From Aquabacter spiritensis (GTDB lineage: Bacteria; Pseudomonadota; Alphaproteobacteria; Rhizobiales; Xanthobacteraceae), in the NCBI RefSeq assembly GCF_004346185.1, contig NZ_SMAI01000001.1, forward strand, positions 434,001-498,000: a stretch of 64,000 nt of DNA, in the 5' to 3' direction. Below are positions 25,866-34,247 of this stretch, piece after piece; the first letter of the stretch is position 1, and each line of letters begins with the position of its first letter. The translations under genes were made by a program, and so were the position numbers. The notes under the pieces are model-generated. The model did no database searches. It had not been told where the DNA came from and saw nothing but the letters and a program-made list of their open reading frames with translations.

Positions 25866-27682
25866 CGCTGAGCCCCTTTCAACAGCGCATCCGCGGCCTC
25901 GACGGCGCTGCGGGCGCGGTCGAGCACCGGGAGCGTTTCATCTTTCGCGAGCGCGACGGGGCCTGCGGCCGGAGGCGGCAGCGCAACCCCCTCGGCGGCC
26001 TGGCGCACCATGTTCGCCGTGGCCGATGCCGCATCGAGGAGCGCGACGTCGGCCGGTACGAGCCGGTCGCGGTCGACCGTGCGCAGATCGGTGAGGGCCT
26101 CGCCATAGGTATCGGCGTTCGGCGCGAGCGAGGCCCCGCGATAGAGCCGCGCGCGTTCGGCATCGACACTGTTGCGCGGTGTGCCGGAGAGTGCACGCTC
26201 GGCCGCCAATCCGGCCGCCGCAGTTTTGCCCTGCACGATGGCCGCGCGGGCGACCAGCAATTCGAGATCGCGTCGGCTTTCGGGTTCGAGCGGCTCCAGG
26301 AGATCATCCAAACGATGGATCTGGTCCGGATCCCCGATGAAGGTCATGCGCGAGAGCGCGGCGGCGAAGCGCTGGCGGAAGTTCCCCGCATAGACCGAGT
26401 TGCGGAAACGGAAGAGATATTGCCGCGCCAGCCGCTCGAACGCCTGGGCGTCGCCGGCCTGGCTCGCGACCAGGATGGCGCGGCGCAGGGCGGCCTCTTC
26501 GACCAAGGTGCCGGGCGCCAGAAGCCGGGCAGTGTCGAGCAGATCTGCGGCGCGCTTGGGATCCTTGCGCACCCAAAGCGCGGCCTGCGCCAGGGCCACC
26601 TGGCCACCGAGGCTGGAGGGCAGGCTGCGCGGATCGATCTCGGACAATTGCCGAAGCGCCTCTTCCTCGCGCCCCTCGAGATAAGCCAGCGCCCCCCGCA
26701 GAAGGCGTGAATCGAGGGCCGGCGGCGGCTGCTGGCCCATCATCCTACGGAGCGTGGCGGGGTTGCCGCCGCTGAGGAAATAGGTCACCGCCGCGCGGGC
26801 GTTGCGGGGATCCTGCCAGACGACGGGATCCGCTGCCGCGAAGTCCTGCTCGATGCGCGTGATCAAGGCACGCTGGGCGGTCAGTGCATCCGTCGAGCCG
26901 GCCGCCATCTGGTCCTGCAGGCGGCGCAGCGTACGCACCATCTCCTGCGGCCAGAGCGGGGAGCGCCCGCCGGCAAGTTCGGCAGCTGCCGGTCGGGGAG
27001 CTTCGACCTTCGCAACACTGGGCGGCGGCGCGGGAGCAGGCGCGGGCGGAGATGCGGCAGGCGCCGCGACCTGCGCAGGTGCGGGCTGAACGGTTGCGGG
27101 CGAGACCGGTGGCACTGCCGGCGGCGGAGCCGGCAAGGAAGGAGCCGGCGCTTCGATGCGCGCGAGGACCGGGACCGGAGCCGGCGGAGGCGAGACCGAA
27201 ACAGAAGGTGCGGCCGCCGCAGGCGGAGCATCCGGCACAGGGGGGCGCTCTTCGGCGGCGGGGGCCTGAACCGGCGCGCCGGCGAGGGAAATCTCGGATG
27301 GACGGGGCTTCGGCAGCGGCGCGACCGCCTGAGGCAGCGGGGGCGGCCCGGCCAGCCGCACTGGAGATGGCACGGAAACCACCGGCTGTTGAGGCGCTGC
27401 CGCCGGTGCGGGAGGTGCGGGTGCCGGGTTGGCCGGGCGAACAGGCGCTGCAGGGCGCGGCGCGGCGGCCGACACCGGCGGGCGCGTCGGGGTCGCAGCG
27501 CTCGCCGGGGCGGACGGCGGCGGGGCGGGGCGAGACGGGCGCGGGCGCGGCGGCGCCGCAGAGGCGGGAGATGCCGCAGGCGCATCCTGTCGCAGACCCG
27601 CCCAGGGGTCCGCAGTCTGCGCCCACGCACCGCCGCTCGTGAGGAGCAGGACCACGGTCAGAAAGAGGCGGGCGAGGATCAC
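25862..27682 (-). CDS. motC: Periplasmic motility protein MotC
   Basis: Rhizobial stator-associated periplasmic protein thought to bind MotB and regulate the proton channel. 606 residues: signal peptide (1-21, ending GGAWA), an exceptionally Pro/Ala-rich stretch (about 24-235), then a helical, TPR-like MotC domain (about 245-605) with FLSGGNPATLRRM and LFRFRNSVYAGNFRQRF. The start is GTG overlapping the motB stop (GTGA), and its own stop overlaps fliK in the same way. Its folding helper MotE is encoded at 34958-35461. Confidence 0.88.
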   Translation of the reverse strand: MILARLFLTVVLLLTSGGAWAQTADPWAGLRQDAPAASPASAAPPRPRPSRPAPPPSAPASAATPTRPPVSAAAPRPAAPVRPANPAPAPPAPAAAPQQPVVSVPSPVRLAGPPPLPQAVAPLPKPRPSEISLAGAPVQAPAAEERPPVPDAPPAAAAPSVSVSPPPAPVPVLARIEAPAPSLPAPPPAVPPVSPATVQPAPAQVAAPAASPPAPAPAPPPSVAKVEAPRPAAAELAGGRSPLWPQEMVRTLRRLQDQMAAGSTDALTAQRALITRIEQDFAAADPVVWQDPRNARAAVTYFLSGGNPATLRRMMGQQPPPALDSRLLRGALAYLEGREEEALRQLSEIDPRSLPSSLGGQVALAQAALWVRKDPKRAADLLDTARLLAPGTLVEEAALRRAILVASQAGDAQAFERLARQYLFRFRNSVYAGNFRQRFAAALSRMTFIGDPDQIHRLDDLLEPLEPESRRDLELLVARAAIVQGKTAAAGLAAERALSGTPRNSVDAERARLYRGASLAPNADTYGEALTDLRTVDRDRLVPADVALLDAASATANMVRQAAEGVALPPPAAGPVALAKDETLPVLDRARSAVEAADALLKGAQR

Positions 27683-28839
27683 GTTGCGGGCTCCCGCAGC
27701 AGGATCTCGATGCGGCGGTTCTCCGGCGCATTGGGGTCGGCTGCCGTCTTCGGCTGACGGTCGGCGAGCCCCTCGATCTTGGTGATCCGCTTCTCGTCGA
27801 GGCCGCCGCGGGCGAGCATGTAATAGGCCATATGGGCGCGGGCCGTGGACAACCGCCAGTTGTCGTACAGGTCGGAGCGGAACGGTCGGCCGTCGGTATG
27901 GCCGCGGATCACGACTTCACCACGGCGCGCAGACAGGATCTGCGCCACCTTCTCCATCGCGCGCACCAGCTTGGCATCGGGCTCCGCGGAACCCGATGCG
28001 AACATGGAGAAATCGATGTCGTCGGTCAGATTCACCACGAGCCCCTCTTTGGTGGCACGCACTTCGACATGCGGACCGGCTTTGGCGCCCGCATTCCCCT
28101 GGACCGCGGCATTGAGGGCGGCCTCCAGCTTCTGCGCGGTTTGCTCGGCGGTCTCGGCGGCACCCGGCGTCACCGGCGCTGTCTTCGCGGTGCCGCCGCC
28201 CGCAGGCGGCGGAGCGCCCGCGGGACGCGGCGCAGCGGCATCCGGCCGCGTGCCGGCGGGTGGCGGGTTTGCGGATGCGGCACCCTTGCGATCCGTCTTC
28301 GGCTTCTGCGCCGTCGCGGTCTGCCAATAAACGGGGTCGAAGGGATCGCGCTGGGCATCGCCGCTTCCGGCGTCGGGCGTCCCGGTTTCGCCCACCGCGA
28401 CGTCGGCGGTGGTCGCATCGTTCGGCGGTTCCTGCGCGGCGATTTCAGCGAGCGTCGCATACGGATCCTGGAACAAGGCGCGCTCGCGCGCCCCCTGCTG
28501 AAGGTCGTCGCCTTGCCCGGTGCTGGGGCCGAGCGTGTTCTTCAGCGCGGACTTCTTGTCGCCATCGGCCGAAGTTCCCTGGTCCTTGAGATCTTCCGGA
28601 TCGTTCAAGCCCTTCCTCTCGCTGATATTCTCCGCGAGGTTGACCGGGTTGAAATAATTGGCGATCGCCTTTCGGACGTCTTTATCGGACGCGTTGATCA
28701 GCCAGAGGATCAGGAAGAACGCCATCATCGCGGTCATGAAGTCGGCATGGGCGACCTTCCACGCGCTCGAATGATGCTCGTGCTCCTCGTCGTCGTGACG
28801 CTTGATGATGATGATTTCGTGGTTCGCGTGCTCGGACAT
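27679..28839 (-). CDS. motB: Flagellar motor stator protein MotB
   Basis: Peptidoglycan-anchored stator subunit forming the proton channel with MotA. 386 residues. The single TM segment (about 33-52) begins with ADFMTAMMAFFLILWLIN, carrying the proton-accepting Asp33. A long linker (about 60-235) follows, then an OmpA-like peptidoglycan-binding domain (about 240-380) with VIRGHTDGRPF and RRIEILL. The linker is longer than in enteric MotB, as is common in rhizobia. Cotranscribed with fliF, fliH, motC and fliK, apart from motA. Confidence 0.94.
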   Translation of the reverse strand: MSEHANHEIIIIKRHDDEEHEHHSSAWKVAHADFMTAMMAFFLILWLINASDKDVRKAIANYFNPVNLAENISERKGLNDPEDLKDQGTSADGDKKSALKNTLGPSTGQGDDLQQGARERALFQDPYATLAEIAAQEPPNDATTADVAVGETGTPDAGSGDAQRDPFDPVYWQTATAQKPKTDRKGAASANPPPAGTRPDAAAPRPAGAPPPAGGGTAKTAPVTPGAAETAEQTAQKLEAALNAAVQGNAGAKAGPHVEVRATKEGLVVNLTDDIDFSMFASGSAEPDAKLVRAMEKVAQILSARRGEVVIRGHTDGRPFRSDLYDNWRLSTARAHMAYYMLARGGLDEKRITKIEGLADRQPKTAADPNAPENRRIEILLREPAT

Positions 28840-28846
28840 GACGGCC

Positions 28847-29467
28847 TCACACGACCGACTGGCGCAGGCGCTCGGCCCAATCCGCGAGCCGGGTCTCCAG
28901 CACGGTCTCGCCGATCACCACCTGGACGTCCGGCGCTTCTGCCGGCTCGAACAGGCAGGCCGGCGGGTCGCCGAGCCGCATGCGCAAGCGGTCGATCAGA
29001 TCGGCGGGGCCGCTGATCTTGAAGACCGGACGGTCCTCGCGGGCGAGCAGGGGCACCATCAAATCTTCCAATTCGGCGAGCGCACGGGCGCGCAGGGCGG
29101 CGTCCAGGGCGGGAATGAGGGTGCGGGCGATCCGCTCCGACAGATCCGCCTCGACCCGGTCGATCGCCGTTTCAAGCGCATCCGCGAGTCGGGCCGCTTC
29201 GGCTTCCGCCCACGCGGCGCGGTCCGCGGCACGGCCCTCTGCAGCCCGTGTCGCATCCTCCGCACGGGATCGTTCGAAGGCGGCGTATGCCGCAGCTTCC
29301 CCCTCGCGCCGTCCACGCTCCAGGGCCTCGCGCACAAGATCCGCCGGATCTGGGGCGGCGGGCGCCAGCGGCGAAACCGGAGCGGCGGGGTGCCGCGGTG
29401 GGGCCGCAATGGCGGGGCGCGTGCCTGGGCGCGCAAAATCGGGAAGGTGACGGGCGATCGCGTGCAT
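28847..29467 (-). CDS. fliH: Putative flagellar assembly protein FliH
   Basis: 206-residue protein assigned by position (between fliF and motB) and architecture rather than strong motifs. An Ala/Arg/Glu-rich central helix (about 45-120, EALERGRREGEAAAYAAFER) resembles the FliH coiled coil that holds the FliI ATPase, and the C-terminal half resembles the FliH/V-ATPase-E globular domain. It would control FliI and dock the export ATPase to the C ring. Start ATG 3 bases after the fliF stop. Confidence 0.65.
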   Translation of the reverse strand: MHAIARHLPDFARPGTRPAIAAPPRHPAAPVSPLAPAAPDPADLVREALERGRREGEAAAYAAFERSRAEDATRAAEGRAADRAAWAEAEAARLADALETAIDRVEADLSERIARTLIPALDAALRARALAELEDLMVPLLAREDRPVFKISGPADLIDRLRMRLGDPPACLFEPAEAPDVQVVIGETVLETRLADWAERLRQSVV

Positions 29468-29470
29468 GGA

Positions 29471-31111
29471 TCAGGCCTTTGCTTCCTGCCGCAGCCACTG
29501 ACGCAGGATCGCGGCGGCCTGCTCTTCGTCGAATTCGATGATCTGCTCCAACCGCTTCTGCGGGGACCGGTTGAGCCGGCTGGTGAGATCCTCGATGAGG
29601 CTGACTGGACCTTCGGCCGCAGGGAGCGCCTCGCCTCCTTCGCCGACCGCGGCCTCCGCCTGCGGCGCCGCCAGCATGGCCGCCTCGAGCGCGTCGACCT
29701 CGCTCTCCGGCCGGGCAAGGATGGCCCGGACCGCCGGCCGCAGGCCGAACCAGATCAACAGGGCGGCGACCACCAGGATGGTGAGCGCGTTCACCAGCGT
29801 TCCGGCCTGGCGCAGGAGGAGTTCGGTCCAGCTCAGCGGTGGGATCGGGTCGAGCGCATGGCCACCGTCGGCGAACGGCGTCGCCACCACCTTCAGTTTA
29901 TCGCCGCGCTCCTTGTCGAAGCCGGCGGCCGACCCCGCCAATTGTTCGATCTCGTAGATCTGCGTCTCGATGGGCACCACGTCCGACCCTCGACCGGCAT
30001 TGGCGGCGAGCCGGTCGCGGTTGACGAGGACGGCGATCGACAGGGTCTCCAGCGCGAAGCCTTCGCGCACGGTCTGCACGGTGCGCGAGGAAATCTCGAA
30101 ATTGGTCAATTCTTCGCGGCGATCGTTCTGCTCGGTCGAATCGTTGCCGGCATCGCCGCCGGCCTGCTGTTGCGGAAGGTTCTGCTGGACTGTGGTGGGC
30201 GCCTGCTTCGTGCGGTTCTGCGCCGTCCCTTTCTCCTTGATCACGCGCACCGAGCGCTCCGTCTTGGAAGCGGGATCGAACGTCACCTCGCTGCTCGTGC
30301 TGCGGTTGGTGTCGATGCGCGCCGAGACGCTGATCTCGAAATTGCCGATGCCGAGATAGGGCGTCAGCGTGCGCCGGATCTTCTCCTCGGTCTCGCGCGC
30401 CACCTGCTGCTGCAGGATCGCCTTGCGGCCCGAAGGCGCATTCGCCTCGTCCTCTCCCGAGGAGAGGACAGACCCCTCGGTGCTGAGCACGGTGACGCTA
30501 TCGAGCTTCATGCCGGGAATGGCCGAGGCCACGAGATGGCGGATCGCCTGGGCGGAGGAGGCGTCGTCGGCATTCTCGGTGCGGATCACCACGGAAGCGG
30601 ACGCCGCCTGCTGGTCACGCCGGAACGAGGATCGGTCCGGCAGCACGATATGGACGCGCGCCGCCTTGATGCCCTTCATGGTCTGGATGGTGCGGGCAAG
30701 TTCCCCCTCGAGGGCGCGCACCCGTGTCACCTCCTGCATGAAGGAGGTGAGACCGAAGGACCGCATGTCGTTGAACAATTCGTAACCGGTGCTTGCGCTC
30801 TGCGGCAGACCTTTCACGGCCAGCAGCATGCGCGCCTTCGCGGTGTCGGAATGCGCCACGAGCACCGCCGCGCCGTCCGAACTGACGTCGAACGAGATAC
30901 CGGCATCCTTCAGCGCGCCGCCGATGCGGGTGACGTCGTCCCGGCTGAGATTGGCGTAGAGCGTTTCGCGCTCCGGCTGCCCGAGATAATAGGCGCCGGC
31001 AGCGATCACGCCGAGGACGGTGAGGCCCACGAGCCCCAAAGCGGCGAGCCGCCGCGTGCCGAGGCTGCGCAGGTTGCCGAGAATGAGATTGAGCTGGTCG
31101 CGTCCGATCAT
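29471..31111 (-). CDS. fliF: Flagellar MS-ring protein FliF
   Basis: Builds the MS ring, the base of the rotor in the inner membrane. 546 residues: N-terminal TM (about 19-40), ring-building motifs (about 45-225, with YANLSRDDVTRIGGAL and RVHIVLPDRS), a beta-collar region, a second TM near 435-460, and a C-terminal cytoplasmic tail with the FliG-binding segment (RLNRSPQKRLEQIIEFDEEQ). First gene of the fliF-fliH-motB-motC-fliK-transglycosylase operon. A weak FtcR box lies about 120 bases upstream; FtcR control of fliF is established in Brucella. Confidence 0.95.
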   Translation of the reverse strand: MIGRDQLNLILGNLRSLGTRRLAALGLVGLTVLGVIAAGAYYLGQPERETLYANLSRDDVTRIGGALKDAGISFDVSSDGAAVLVAHSDTAKARMLLAVKGLPQSASTGYELFNDMRSFGLTSFMQEVTRVRALEGELARTIQTMKGIKAARVHIVLPDRSSFRRDQQAASASVVIRTENADDASSAQAIRHLVASAIPGMKLDSVTVLSTEGSVLSSGEDEANAPSGRKAILQQQVARETEEKIRRTLTPYLGIGNFEISVSARIDTNRSTSSEVTFDPASKTERSVRVIKEKGTAQNRTKQAPTTVQQNLPQQQAGGDAGNDSTEQNDRREELTNFEISSRTVQTVREGFALETLSIAVLVNRDRLAANAGRGSDVVPIETQIYEIEQLAGSAAGFDKERGDKLKVVATPFADGGHALDPIPPLSWTELLLRQAGTLVNALTILVVAALLIWFGLRPAVRAILARPESEVDALEAAMLAAPQAEAAVGEGGEALPAAEGPVSLIEDLTSRLNRSPQKRLEQIIEFDEEQAAAILRQWLRQEAKA

Positions 31112-31231
31112 CTCTGCCCGTCAGAAAGTTACGTGCCGGCCCGCTGACGCGGACCGGCACGAGCCGGGTGCGGGGATGCACCCTTCGCAGCGGGCGGGGG
31201 GGAAATCCGCTGCGCCTTCGGACTTTGGAAC

Positions 31232-31253
31232 GGCAACCTTGCCTGGGCATTGC
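31232..31253 (-). promoter_or_regulatory. Proposed FtcR box upstream of fliF (weak first half)
   Basis: Minus strand: GCAATGCCCAG + GCAAGGTTGCC. The second half matches the flgB box half exactly over 11 bases; the first half keeps only GCAA. It ends 121 bases before the fliF start. Confidence 0.45.
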
Positions 31254-31266
31254 AACGCCCACGGCC

Positions 31267-31299
31267 AAAAGAAAGGCCACGCCCGAGGGGGGCGTGGCC
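31267..31299 (-). terminator. Rho-independent terminator downstream of fliC
   Basis: Minus strand: GGCCACGCCC (31299-31290), loop of 5, GGGCGTGGCC (31284-31275), then TTTCTTTT (31274-31267). A 10-bp perfect stem with a T-rich tail, 42 bases after the fliC stop. Confidence 0.88.
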
Positions 31300-31340
31300 A
31301 GGAGGCGCCAGGCGGAGATTGGCGCGGGAGGACGTTGGGA

Positions 31341-32594
31341 TCAGCCGCGGAACAGGCTGAGCACGCTCTGCGACGAGGAATTCGCAATGCCGAGCGACTG
31401 CACGGCCAGCTGCTGCTGCGTCTGCAGCGCCTTCAGCTTGGTGGATTCCTCTTCCATGTTGGCGTCCACCAGCGAACCGATCGCGCGGTCGTTGGCGTCC
31501 TGGAGCGCCTGGACGAAGTTGGTCTGCGACTCGATGCGGCTGGAAGCCGAGCCGAGGGTCGTGGACGCATCCGTCAGGTCCGTGAGCGCGGCATCGACGA
31601 TCGAGGTGAAGTTCGCGAGCTTGTCGAGATCGGCTTCGCTGGCCGACAGCCCGGAAATGTCGATGTCCATGATCGAGCTCACGGTCGCAGTACCGCTCGA
31701 GGTCGCGGCAACCCGGGTCTTGTCGAGGATGCCGAGGCTATCGGTGCCGGAGGCATCGAGCGCATTGTTGAGAGCGAGAACCGCACCGTCGAGCGCGGTC
31801 TTCTTGGCAGCCTCGGCCGTGGAGAAGGCCGAATCGCGGGTGTTGGTCGCCGTCGCGTAGGCAGCGTCGCGGGCCGCCACCGCAGCGGCGTCCATGGCGC
31901 TGCCTGCGAAGGCCGTGTCGGCGGCGGTGATGGCCGTGTCATAGGCCGTGGTCGCCGTCGTCTTTGCCGTGGTGTAGGCGGTCCCGGCCGTCGTCTGGGC
32001 CGTGGAATAGCCGGCGGAGGCCGTCGTAACCGCCGCATCGACAGCGGTGTGGACCGTCGCATTGGCATCGAGCAGCTTGAAGCTGGTCGTGTCGATATCG
32101 ATCGTGTCGACCTGGACGCTGTCGCCGGTGCGGGAGAACGAAGCGACCACCGACTTGGTGGCATTGTAGTTCGCTTCGCTGGAATCCACGGAAAGCCAGT
32201 TGGCACCCGAGATGACCGTGCTGTTGGCGTTGCTCTTCAGCTCGCTCAGCAGGCTCTTGATCTCGGTCTGGAGCTTGGAACGGTCGGCATCCGGGGACGC
32301 GGCCGTGATCAGCTTTTCCTTCACCTTCTGGAGCGCGGTGCGCACCGTGTCGAGACCGGTATTGACGGTGTCGACGGAAGACTTGGCCAGGCCGAGAGCA
32401 TCCTTCACGGCGCCGAGCGCGCCATTGTCGGACCGGGTCGTGGTGGCGATCGACCAATACGCCGCATTGTCGGCGGCCGACGTGACGCGCAGGCCGGTCG
32501 AGACGTGGTTGTTGGTCTGGTCGAGGTTGGAGTTGATGGTCCGCAGGGTCTGCAGGGCGACCATGGCGGAGGTGTTGGTCATCAGGCTGGTCAT
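31341..32594 (-). CDS. fliC: Flagellin
   Basis: Filament subunit of 417 residues. The conserved D0/D1 N-terminus (1 to about 160: NTSAMVALQTLRTINSNLD, VSTGLRVTSAADNAAYWSIA) and C-terminus (about 300-417, ending NSSSQSVLSLFRG) are intact. The central variable region (about 185-285) is an Ala/Thr-rich segment with aromatic residues at exact 11-residue spacing (196, 207, 218, 229; then 246, 257, 268), suggesting a helical insert. Only flagellin gene in the window; monocistronic, between its own terminator and that of fliP. A structured leader and an FtcR box lie upstream. No fliD or fliS is present. Confidence 0.95.
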   Translation of the reverse strand: MTSLMTNTSAMVALQTLRTINSNLDQTNNHVSTGLRVTSAADNAAYWSIATTTRSDNGALGAVKDALGLAKSSVDTVNTGLDTVRTALQKVKEKLITAASPDADRSKLQTEIKSLLSELKSNANSTVISGANWLSVDSSEANYNATKSVVASFSRTGDSVQVDTIDIDTTSFKLLDANATVHTAVDAAVTTASAGYSTAQTTAGTAYTTAKTTATTAYDTAITAADTAFAGSAMDAAAVAARDAAYATATNTRDSAFSTAEAAKKTALDGAVLALNNALDASGTDSLGILDKTRVAATSSGTATVSSIMDIDISGLSASEADLDKLANFTSIVDAALTDLTDASTTLGSASSRIESQTNFVQALQDANDRAIGSLVDANMEEESTKLKALQTQQQLAVQSLGIANSSSQSVLSLFRG

Positions 32595-32633
32595 AGTGAA
32601 TGTCCCTCAGTTTGAGTCTGAATGATTGGGGGA

Positions 32634-32711
32634 CATGCCGGGCTTGCACCGGCATGGCAGGGCGGCGTCATGCCTTTGATGGGGCGCCGCGGTCTCCGCG
32701 GACTGTGCCCC
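32634..32711 (-). other. Structured 5' leader of fliC
   Basis: Two hairpins in the probable fliC leader. CATGCCGG/CCGGCATG (32634-32641 with 32649-32656, loop of 7) lies about 40 bases before the start codon. CCGCGG-TCT-CCGCGG (32687-32701) is enclosed by GGGGC/GCCCC (32681-32685 with 32707-32711). FlbT, encoded at 51434-51892, is known in Caulobacter to bind a structured flagellin leader, so this is a candidate target (inference). Confidence 0.45.
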
Positions 32712-32760
32712 TGCCCGCCATCTGCGAGCAGTCAACCTGCCATGGCGAAAGGTATCGCAT

Positions 32761-32782
32761 CCCAAGCTTGCGCGAAGCTTGC
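32761..32782 (-). promoter_or_regulatory. Proposed FtcR box upstream of fliC
   Basis: Minus strand: GCAAGCTTCGC + GCAAGCTTGGG, an 11-bp tandem repeat sharing the first 8 bases exactly. It ends 167 bases upstream of the fliC start and lies just after the fliP terminator, so it belongs to the fliC promoter. Confidence 0.65.
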
Positions 32783-32809
32783 GTCCTTCGCCGGCGCCGC
32801 TGCGAGCGC

Positions 32810-32841
32810 AAAAAAACGCCGCCCTTTGCGGGGGCGGCGTT
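32810..32841 (-). terminator. Rho-independent terminator downstream of fliP
   Basis: Minus strand: AACGCCGCCC (32841-32832), loop of 7, GGGCGGCGTT (32824-32815), continuing into a run of seven T residues (32816-32810). It closes the long flgB-to-fliP operon. Confidence 0.9.
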
Positions 32842-32892
32842 CGGAAAGCATTGGGGTGTGGCGGAACGTGTCGGTGAAGATGCCACCAGACC

Positions 32893-33729
32893 TCAGTAGA
32901 AGGAACGCACCAGGCTGCCGACGAGCAGGCTCCAGCCATCGATCAGGATGAAGAAAAGCACCTTAAACGGCAGCGAGATCACCGCCGGCGGCATCATCAT
33001 CATGCCCATGGACATGACGAGGGTCGCCACCACGAGATCGATGATCAGGAACGGCAGCACGATCAGGAATCCGATCTCGAAGCCACGTCGCAGTTCGGAA
33101 ATCATGAAGGCCGGAATCAGGATGCGCATCTCCACCTTGGCCTCGGCGGAGGCACCTGGAATGGCCGGCGCGGGAAGGCCGGCGCCCGGCGGGGCCGGCT
33201 TGGCGTTGTTCGCTGCGAGATCGGCGAACATCTGGAGATCCTTCGGCCGGACATGGGCGAGCATGAAGTCGCGGAATGGATCGGCGATGCGCTGGAACGC
33301 CTCCTCCTCGGTGATCTCCTGCTCGGTGAGCGGCTTGACCCCTTCCTGCCAGGCGCGGTCGAATGTCGGCGCCATGACGTAGAAAGTCATGAAGAGCGAG
33401 AGCGAAATCAGCACCAGATTGGCCGGCGTCGATTGCAGCCCGAGACCCGAGCGCAGGAAGGCGAAGGCGATGACGAACCGGGTGAAGCTGGTCGTCATGA
33501 TCAGCAGTCCCGGCGCAACCGACAGCACGGTGATGAGGGCGACGAGCTGGACGATGCGCCCGGACGCCGCGCCCCCGCCGCTCTGCTGAAGCAGGGTGTC
33601 GAGCGCCGGAATCTGCCCGGCGGTCTGTGCCGCCGCCGGCCCGGCGATCAGTGCCGTGAGGCCGACGAGAAGGGCGCAGGCGAGCATGGCCCGCCCTCGG
33701 TTGGGCGCACGCGCCGCAGACCGGGTCAC
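32893..33729 (-). CDS. fliP: Flagellar export-gate protein FliP
   Basis: Core component of the type III flagellar export gate with FliQ and FliR. About 278 residues: signal sequence near the N-terminus (MLACALLVGLTALIAG), then LLIMTTSFTRFVIAFAFLR, LSLFMTFYVMAP, and C-terminal membrane helices with MMMMPPAVISLPFKV. The start is probably the GTG at 33729, overlapping the fliL stop (GTGA); ATG at 33687 is the alternative. Last gene of its operon, followed by a strong terminator. FliQ and FliR are encoded elsewhere in the locus, at 52294-52560 and 54729-55481. Confidence 0.94.
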   Translation of the reverse strand: MTRSAARAPNRGRAMLACALLVGLTALIAGPAAAQTAGQIPALDTLLQQSGGGAASGRIVQLVALITVLSVAPGLLIMTTSFTRFVIAFAFLRSGLGLQSTPANLVLISLSLFMTFYVMAPTFDRAWQEGVKPLTEQEITEEEAFQRIADPFRDFMLAHVRPKDLQMFADLAANNAKPAPPGAGLPAPAIPGASAEAKVEMRILIPAFMISELRRGFEIGFLIVLPFLIIDLVVATLVMSMGMMMMPPAVISLPFKVLFFILIDGWSLLVGSLVRSFY

Positions 33730-34235
33730 TGCACCACCAGCGTTTCGATGATCAGCTCCGTGAGTTTGCCCTCGGTCCGAAGTTTGGCACGCTCGGTCAT
33801 GTCCTCGCGCAGGTTCTGCAACGCGCTCGGTCCTTCGAGTTGGCTCAGGGTGAGGGTGCGCACATAGGTCAGAATGTCCTCGCGGATTTCCGCCGCCGCG
33901 ACCTGCGGATTGGGCAAGGCGCCATTCTTGAAGACGATCGCGCCCTCGATGCGGACCCACGTGCTGGCGGGTGCCGCAAGATTGGCGAGGACCGGCTTGA
34001 GTGGCTCAAGAATCAGATCCCCGGAATAGCGCAATTGCGGCGCCTCGATCTGGGCGGGTGCGGCCTTGGCCTGGTCGACCACGACCTGCTTGACGGTCGA
34101 GGCGAGCTGAACCCCGATACCGCCACCGGTTGCGGCGGCGAGCAGGGTCAGGATGGCGAGGGCAAGGAACAGCCCGCCGCTCTTCTTCGCGCCGCCGGCC
34201 GCCGGAGCCGCCGCCTTGGGTGCAGGCTTTGCCAT
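33726..34235 (-). CDS. fliL: Flagellar basal-body-associated protein FliL
   Basis: Single-pass inner-membrane protein surrounding the stator units. 169 residues: Lys/Ala-rich cytoplasmic tail, TM at about 21-43 (LFLALAILTLLAAATGGGIG), periplasmic stomatin-like domain to the C-terminus ending in the typical LTELIIETLVVQ. Overlaps fliP by 4 bases and follows flgH by 12 bases. Confidence 0.9.
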   Translation of the reverse strand: MAKPAPKAAAPAAGGAKKSGGLFLALAILTLLAAATGGGIGVQLASTVKQVVVDQAKAAPAQIEAPQLRYSGDLILEPLKPVLANLAAPASTWVRIEGAIVFKNGALPNPQVAAAEIREDILTYVRTLTLSQLEGPSALQNLREDMTERAKLRTEGKLTELIIETLVVQ

Positions 34236-34247
34236 TCTCCCCTCCCC

